Below, in pieces: positions 60,001 through 64,000 of a stretch of 64,000 bases of DNA. Made by a program: the position numbers and the translations under genes. The stretch is from positions 928,658-992,657 of the forward strand of contig NZ_SMFU01000007.1 in assembly GCF_004339595.1 (NCBI RefSeq), written 5' to 3'. The notes beneath the pieces were generated by a model. That model had not been told where the DNA came from, ran no database searches, and saw only the letters and a program-made list of their open reading frames with translations. The stretch is from Marinobacterium mangrovicola (GTDB taxonomy: Bacteria > Pseudomonadota > Gammaproteobacteria > Pseudomonadales > Balneatricaceae). Positions within the stretch are counted from its first letter, which is position 1, and each line of letters starts with the position of its first letter.

Positions 60001-60023
60001 GCGATGTTATGGTATAACGTAAT
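60001..60023. promoter_or_regulatory. Zur-box-like palindrome
   Basis: GCGATGTTATGGTATAACGT at 60001-60020 centres on GTTAT-GGT-ATAAC and matches the gammaproteobacterial Zur pattern (ATGTTATANTATAACAT) at nearly all core positions. 36 bp upstream of the binding-protein start codon. Confidence 0.6.
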
Positions 60024-60099
60024 GTTAAATCAACCGATAAAAGATCCGTGAAAGCGGCCATCTAACCGCCGAATCTTCTCCCAATCGCTACCCGGAACT

Positions 60100-60113
60100 A
60101 CTACTAAAGACCC
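60100..60113. promoter_or_regulatory. Dyad upstream of pedF
   Basis: ACTACT-AA-AGACCC, whose complement is GGGTCT-TT-AGTAGT, 157 bp upstream of the cytochrome gene. Close to the dyad before exaA. Confidence 0.5.
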
Positions 60114-60269
60114 CACCCAAACCTGCCAAGGTGTAATCCACGGATAGCGCCGCCTCGGCCATTATGTCTCCCAATACAGTGTTCTCGTGTGTACCCAACC
60201 TCGATGCACTCCTGGTGAAGACCGCCGACTTATAACAACAGTTTTTATAAAAATAACGGGTGAGAAATT

Positions 60270-60710
60270 ATGGCTAAGCGACGTTCTATTCCTGCACTGA
60301 CACTGACTGCGCTGTTTGCGCTCGGTGGCACTTCCCTGGCAATGGCTCACGGTGATGTAACGCCGCAGGGCGTGAATACCGAAGGGCTGCCGGCGCTGGG
60401 TGAAGAGTGGCCGGACACCAACCCCTACCGTGATACCGACGCGTTCGACCGTGCCGTTGAAATCGGCTCCTCCGCTTACAACCAGAACTGTGCCCGTTGC
60501 CACGGTCTGGAAGCGATCTCCGGCGGTATCGCCCCGGACCTGCGTCTGCTGGCACCGGATTTTGATGGTGATGACTGGTACAAGTACCGCGTGATTAATG
60601 GCGCCGTGCGTGACGGCAAGGTCTACATGCCCAAGATGGCCGATTACCTGAGCCAGGAGGCGCTCTGGGCAATCAAGAGCTACCTGGATGTTCGGCACAA
60701 TGAGATGTAA
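60270..60710 (+). CDS. pedF: Cytochrome c-550, PedF/ExaB-type
   Basis: A 146-residue periplasmic monohaem cytochrome: signal peptide (MAKRRSIPALTLTALFALGGTSLAMA), haem site NCARCH with C74, C77 and H78, and the axial Met in KVYMPKMADYLSQEAL. The N-terminal HGDVTPQGVNTEGLPALGEEW and the segment GGIAPDLRLLAPDFDGDDWYKYRVINGAVRDGKVYMP fit the PedF family that accepts electrons from PQQ alcohol dehydrogenases. Its dehydrogenase partner is probably exaA, 43 kb away in this window. GGGTGAG ribosome site. The next gene overlaps its end. Confidence 0.93.
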   Translation: MAKRRSIPALTLTALFALGGTSLAMAHGDVTPQGVNTEGLPALGEEWPDTNPYRDTDAFDRAVEIGSSAYNQNCARCHGLEAISGGIAPDLRLLAPDFDGDDWYKYRVINGAVRDGKVYMPKMADYLSQEALWAIKSYLDVRHNEM

Positions 60711-61626
60711 TAGGCTCTCTACCTTCCTCGCGTCCTGCCTGCTGCCCGTCGCTCTGACGCTGGGCGGCGGCCAGGCCCAGGCACGGGTTTACGACGATGT
60801 GGTCGACTCTGGGTTTGTCCGCATCGGCGTCTATCGCGACTTCCCTCCGTACTCCTTCATGCGCGACGGTGAGCCGGCCGGCATCGATGTGGACCTCGGC
60901 GAAAAGATCGCCGAAGAGCTGGGCGTCGAGATGCGTCTGCACTGGATGACTCCCGACGAAACCTTGGACGATGATCTGCGCAACAATGTCTGGAAAGGGC
61001 ATTATCTCGATAAGGATGAAGACAACCCGCTGGCGATGAAAAATGTCGCCGACGTGATGATGCGGGTGCCTTACGATCGCGATTACTCCTACAAGCGCGA
61101 TGAACTGGGACTGATCATCAACGATCTGGTCGTGATGATGTCTCCCTACCATCAGGAGCGCTGGCAGCTTGCCTTTGATAGCGAAAAGCTTGATTCGGTG
61201 CGCACCCTGGCCAAGTTCCAGTACCACCCGATCGGCGTTGAGGTGGACAGCCTGCCGGCGTTCTATCTCACCTCCGGCCTGCAGGGTCGCATGCGTGAAA
61301 TGACGCATCATTACACCAACCCCAGGGTTGCTTTTGCGGCGATGAAACAGGGAGAGGTGTCTGCGGTGATGGGGATGCGCAGTGAGATCGACTGGTTGCT
61401 CAGCAAGGATGACACTGGCCGCTATCGCCTGGCGGAAAACGGTTTTCCTGACATGGGCAAACAGGCCTGGGACATAGGTATCGCCGTGGGCGAGGCGGAC
61501 CGCGATCTTGGATATTCGGTCGAGGCGGTGTTCGATCGGATGATTCGGGACGGCAGCATGGCGGAACTGTTCGGCCAATACGGTGTTACCTACGAGAGCC
61601 CGAGTCTGTATATGAATACCCCCTGA
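60700..61626 (+). CDS. Quinoprotein-associated periplasmic binding protein (MoxJ-like, SBP family 3)
   Basis: About 308 residues with a signal peptide (RLSTFLASCLLPVALTLGGGQAQA) and the family 3 binding-protein fold: DDVVDSGFVRIGVYRDFPPYSFMRDGEPAGIDVDLGEKIAEELGVEMRLHW. Relatives sit beside methanol or alcohol quinoprotein dehydrogenases (MoxJ and similar) and are thought to assist the dehydrogenase rather than feed a transporter; no permease gene accompanies it. It overlaps pedF by about 11 bases (ATG at 60700 or 60688), so the two are co-translated. Confidence 0.88.
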   Translation: MRCNRLSTFLASCLLPVALTLGGGQAQARVYDDVVDSGFVRIGVYRDFPPYSFMRDGEPAGIDVDLGEKIAEELGVEMRLHWMTPDETLDDDLRNNVWKGHYLDKDEDNPLAMKNVADVMMRVPYDRDYSYKRDELGLIINDLVVMMSPYHQERWQLAFDSEKLDSVRTLAKFQYHPIGVEVDSLPAFYLTSGLQGRMREMTHHYTNPRVAFAAMKQGEVSAVMGMRSEIDWLLSKDDTGRYRLAENGFPDMGKQAWDIGIAVGEADRDLGYSVEAVFDRMIRDGSMAELFGQYGVTYESPSLYMNTP

Positions 61627-61939
61627 TAGCTCCTGTTGCTCCTGTTGTTCCTGTTATAGATGCCCGTACAACCCTCGTTGTTGTTACTCCTTGGCCCGGC
61701 TTGTCCGGGCTTTTTTACGCCCCTCCTTTCGGTCCTGGTTGTTTAACAGCCAGTACAGGCAGCGTTTGCCTGCGCTTTTCATCGGCCCGGTGCCAGCCGC
61801 TGTGACGTATTTGGTCAAGGGTTTGTCATTTAAAGTCAACGCAGGTTTGTGAAAGCGGCCTAGACTGCACTGTATCCGCTGTCCTTTGACGAAGATGGCG
61901 AATCAACGGCCTTAAAAAAATAATTACGCAGGCTTGGTT
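61627..61939. other. Intergenic region after the MoxJ-like gene
   Basis: 313 bp with the terminator at 61692-61716 and no supported gene. Confidence 0.5.
61692..61716 (+). terminator. Terminator after the pedF/MoxJ-like operon
   Basis: GCCCGG-CTTG-TCCGGGC followed by TTTTTT. Confidence 0.85.
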
Positions 61940-62197
61940 ATGAAATCAGTTATTAAAAAATCAGCACCGGCTGTACAGGTCTCACTCCGTTCATCCTCTG
62001 CGCAAGGTTCACCGCATGAGCCGCCAGCGCACTCCCACTTCCGATGGTTCTTTCCGACACTTCGTTTAATGCTCGCGCTGGTGTTTGTGGCTGCGTTGGC
62101 CAAGGCTGAATGGATGAATACGGCCGATCAACAGCAGAGCGCGGCAGCGATTGCGGTTTCCGGTGAGGGTGTCGGCTGGTTCAATCTAGGATACTGA
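61940..62197 (+). CDS. Possible small membrane protein, 85 residues
   Basis: Starts MKSVIKKSAPAVQVSLRS and has one hydrophobic stretch near residues 48-64 (LRLMLALVFVAALAKAE). No clear ribosome site, no family. It lies between two alcohol-regulon units. May be real or chance. Confidence 0.3.
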   Translation: MKSVIKKSAPAVQVSLRSSSAQGSPHEPPAHSHFRWFFPTLRLMLALVFVAALAKAEWMNTADQQQSAAAIAVSGEGVGWFNLGY

Positions 62198-62281
62198 TTG
62201 CTGGCAGTTGCCGGTCGGTTGTTGTCGATTTAGTCGACTGGGGCAAGTAAGACCAAAAGCCAGCACCTGAGAGACCTAAGC

Positions 62282-62295
62282 GGGTCGAAAGTAGT
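62282..62295. promoter_or_regulatory. Dyad upstream of the NMT1-type binding-protein gene
   Basis: GGGTCG-AA-AGTAGT, 65 bp before the start codon at 62361; fifth member of the set of related dyads. Confidence 0.45.
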
Positions 62296-62360
62296 ATGGG
62301 GTAGGCTGACGCATCGAATTAGCGTGGTAGACAACCAAAAAGTCTAACAAGAGTTGCCCC

Positions 62361-63314
62361 ATGGCCACGCTGTTTCGCATCCTGATTCTGGTTGCCCTCT
62401 ATCTTCCGGCCGCGCTCTACGCGGATGACGATCTACCCCGCGTAAAAGTCGGCATGTTGCAGTTCGGCACCGCCCACTGGGAGCTCGCCCATATCCAGAA
62501 CGCCGGTCTGGACCGCAAGCATGGCTACCGGCTTGAATTGATGCCACTGGCCAACAGCTCAGCAGGCCGACTGGCGCTGACCGCAGGTAACGTGGACTGG
62601 ATCGTTGCCGATTGGGTCTGGGCCGCAGAACGCACCCTTCAGGGAGCACCGCTCAGGTTTATCCCGTTCTCTACCCGTATCGGCGAGATCATCGTACCCA
62701 GCGACAGCAGTATTGCGTCAATTGCAGACCTGCGCGGCAAACGGATCGGTGTGGCCGGTGGTCCCCAGGGGAAAAGCTGGCAGTTGCTTGAAGCCGCTGC
62801 GGCAAAGCAGGGTATCGATCTTGCCGACTCGGCAGACATAAGTTTTGGTGCGCCGCCGCTACTCAGTCGTGAACTGGAAGCGGGCCGTCTCGATGCGTTG
62901 CTGACCTTCTGGCATTTCGCGGCACGGCTGGAGTCGAGCGGTCAGTTTAAGCGCGCGCTCAGTGCGGCATCTATTAGCCAGGCCTTAGGTCTCGACAGCC
63001 AGCTACCGATGCTGGGATACCTGGCAAGCGAAGAATGGATTACGGAAAATCAAGAACTTGCAGAAGGTTTTGCAAGTTCTATCTATGAGGCGAAGCATGA
63101 CCTGCGTGCGGACCAGCCCTGGCAGGAGGTGCGCTCGCTGATGCGCGTTGATGATGAGGCAGCCTTCACTGCTCTGCGTCAGGGCTATCGTTCAGGGGAG
63201 CCGGAGTCTCACCTCAGCGAGGCGATGCTCGAGTCTGCCGAACGCGCCTGGCCGTTCCTGCGTCATCAGGACAAGCCGCTCCCTATGGTTCTGTTTTCCG
63301 GTGTTGCACCCTAA
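62361..63314 (+). CDS. NMT1/SsuA-like ABC binding protein of the alcohol regulon
   Basis: A 317-residue periplasmic protein: signal peptide (MATLFRILILVALYLPAALYA), then an NMT1/THI5-like fold (RVKVGMLQFGTAHWELAHIQNAGLDRKHGYRLELMPLANSSAGRLALTAGNVDWIVADWVWAAE; SIASIADLRGKRIGVAGGPQGKSWQLL). It starts a unit whose next gene is a taurine/nitrate-type permease joined by a TAATG overlap. Similar ABC systems occur next to ped/xox genes, where their substrate is unproven. A dyad of the alcohol-regulon type lies 65 bp upstream. Confidence 0.87.
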   Translation: MATLFRILILVALYLPAALYADDDLPRVKVGMLQFGTAHWELAHIQNAGLDRKHGYRLELMPLANSSAGRLALTAGNVDWIVADWVWAAERTLQGAPLRFIPFSTRIGEIIVPSDSSIASIADLRGKRIGVAGGPQGKSWQLLEAAAAKQGIDLADSADISFGAPPLLSRELEAGRLDALLTFWHFAARLESSGQFKRALSAASISQALGLDSQLPMLGYLASEEWITENQELAEGFASSIYEAKHDLRADQPWQEVRSLMRVDDEAAFTALRQGYRSGEPESHLSEAMLESAERAWPFLRHQDKPLPMVLFSGVAP

Positions 63315-64000
63315 TGGATAGCCGTCTGCGCGACTATCTGCTGGTGACCGCCGGGCTGCTGATGGTCTGGCAGGGGCTTGCGGTGTTTGTTGCCGATCCT
63401 ATGCTGCCAGGGCCGCTGGCGGTGATTCAGGCGATCATTCACGAATGGCGCAGTGGTGCACTGCTGCATCATCTCGAGGTGACCTTCCGGCGTGTCGCCA
63501 TCGCTTTTGTCTGCGCAATGATCCTGGGCGGTTTGCTCGGTTGGTTTATGGGGCGATCACAGCGCGCCAACCGTTTGCTTGATCCTCTGTTGGTCCTCTT
63601 TCTGAACCTGCCTGCGCTGGTGGTGATCATCCTGCTCTATGTATGGATGGGGCTGGTGGAGGCTGCTGCGGTGCTGGCGGTGATCGTCAACAAGGTGCCC
63701 AACGTTGCTGCGACGATCCGCGAGGGCGCACGAAGCCTTGACCCCCAGCTTGAGGAGATGGCCGAGGCGTACCGTTTCACCCGCTGGCAGCGCATCCGTG
63801 ATCTATGGCTGCCTCAGCTGTTTCCCTACCTGATGGCCTCCATGCGCACAGGTCTCGCGCTGATCTGGAAAATTGTCCTGGTGGTTGAACTCCTGGGCCG
63901 CTCGGACGGCGTTGGCTTTCAGCTCCACCTGGCGTTTCAGCTGTTCGATGTGACCACCATCCTGGCGTACAGCTTCAGCTTTATCGCCATTGTGCAGCTG
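63314..64000 (+). CDS. ABC permease, SsuC/TauC-type (3' end beyond the window)
   Basis: The frame opens with ATG at 63314, overlapping the previous stop as TAATG, and stays open to the right edge. Visible residues include MDSRLRDYLLVTAGLLMVWQ, LEVTFRRVAIAFVCAMILGGLLGWFMGRS and the coupling EAA loop EMAEAYRFTRWQRIRDLWLPQLFPYLMASMRTGLALIWKIVLVVELLG, the pattern of nitrate/sulfonate/taurine importers. About five hydrophobic spans are seen. The ATPase is expected just outside the window. Confidence 0.9.
   Translation, partial: MDSRLRDYLLVTAGLLMVWQGLAVFVADPMLPGPLAVIQAIIHEWRSGALLHHLEVTFRRVAIAFVCAMILGGLLGWFMGRSQRANRLLDPLLVLFLNLPALVVIILLYVWMGLVEAAAVLAVIVNKVPNVAATIREGARSLDPQLEEMAEAYRFTRWQRIRDLWLPQLFPYLMASMRTGLALIWKIVLVVELLGRSDGVGFQLHLAFQLFDVTTILAYSFSFIAIVQL

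Larger units (their letters stand above)
59966..60269. other. Divergent promoter region between the ABC importer and pedF
   Basis: 304 bp. It holds the Zur-box-like palindrome (60001-60023) and an alcohol-regulon dyad (60100-60113). A 23-codon frame at 60164 was considered but has no support. Confidence 0.55.

Noticed and set aside
60164-60235. Possible pqqA-like micro-gene upstream of pedF
   Set aside because: The 23-codon frame MSPNTVFSCVPNLDALLVKTADL lacks the Glu-x-x-x-Tyr pair that PqqA needs to form PQQ.
1-64000. CRISPR arrays, rRNA genes, insertion sequences, prophage genes
   Set aside because: No regularly spaced direct repeats, rRNA sequence, transposase or phage structural gene was seen on either strand.

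Overview
The window looks like chromosomal DNA of a marine, respiring gammaproteobacterium, probably of the Oceanospirillales/Marinobacterium type. The basis is the family content: an ErcS'/ErbR-type two-component pair, a PQQ alcohol-oxidation regulon of Pseudomonas exa/ped type, FecIR/TonB receptors, a CusCBA-type exporter and a Vibrio-type attC site. Genus assignment is inference. Most of the window has even, moderately high GC; 43.6-47.0 kb is visibly AT-richer.

Layout. (1) 1-5.5 kb: 3' part of a hybrid histidine kinase, an FMN riboswitch with ribB, an ErbR/AgmR-type response regulator (minus strand), a PilZ protein, a YbaK-type deacylase and dsbB. (2) 5.5-8.5 kb: a GAF/PAS regulator-like protein with no output domain, divergent from an MFS exporter. 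(3) 8.5-17.5 kb: the PQQ alcohol-oxidation locus, with ABC permease, ATPase, YVTN beta-propeller and binding protein (minus strand), divergent from a cupredoxin-like protein, a sensor kinase and a LuxR-type regulator; then a secreted pentapeptide-repeat protein and the Ca-type quinoprotein alcohol dehydrogenase exaA. (4) 17.9-24.9 kb: two tandem TonB-dependent siderophore receptors with nearly identical 5' parts, plus a divergent FecR/FecI pair. (5) 25-32.2 kb: a CusCBA-type copper/silver exporter with CopC. (6) 32.4-33.7 kb: a DUF900-type hydrolase and a 48-residue acidic protein. (7) 34-42.5 kb and 48-54.6 kb: a nitrogen/amine catabolic region. It holds a LysR regulator, outer-membrane protein, DUF1028 protein, Rid protein, flavin monooxygenase, an aspartase fused to a cyclic-nucleotide-binding-like domain, a PuuC-like aldehyde dehydrogenase, a class III aminotransferase, an APC permease, an M20 deacylase and a Tat-exported alcohol dehydrogenase. 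(8) 43.6-47.7 kb, interrupting region 7: an AT-rich block with a VCR-like attC site, an Abi_C-domain gene, two membrane proteins of unknown role and a decayed ccdAB module, best read as an integron cassette array fragment. (9) 55-60 kb: a four-gene ABC importer behind a Zur-box-like palindrome. (10) 60.2-64 kb: a second block of the alcohol-oxidation regulon, with cytochrome c-550 PedF, a MoxJ-like binding protein and an NMT1-type ABC importer cut by the window end.

How the parts work together. The dehydrogenase at 15.6 kb should pass electrons to the cytochrome c at 60.3 kb. A 14-bp dyad of form (A/G)GTACT/GGGTCT-NN-AGTAnT lies upstream of five transcription units of this system (near 3.65, 12.37, 17.66, 60.1 and 62.29 kb), which suggests one response regulator ties the separated blocks together. 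Independently, a 20-bp AT-rich element lies 57-124 bp upstream of the monooxygenase, aspartase, aminotransferase and deacylase genes, always in the same orientation relative to the gene. It predicts a single regulon for a nitrogen-compound pathway whose substrate I cannot name. These two shared-operator patterns and the cassette block are the strongest leads.
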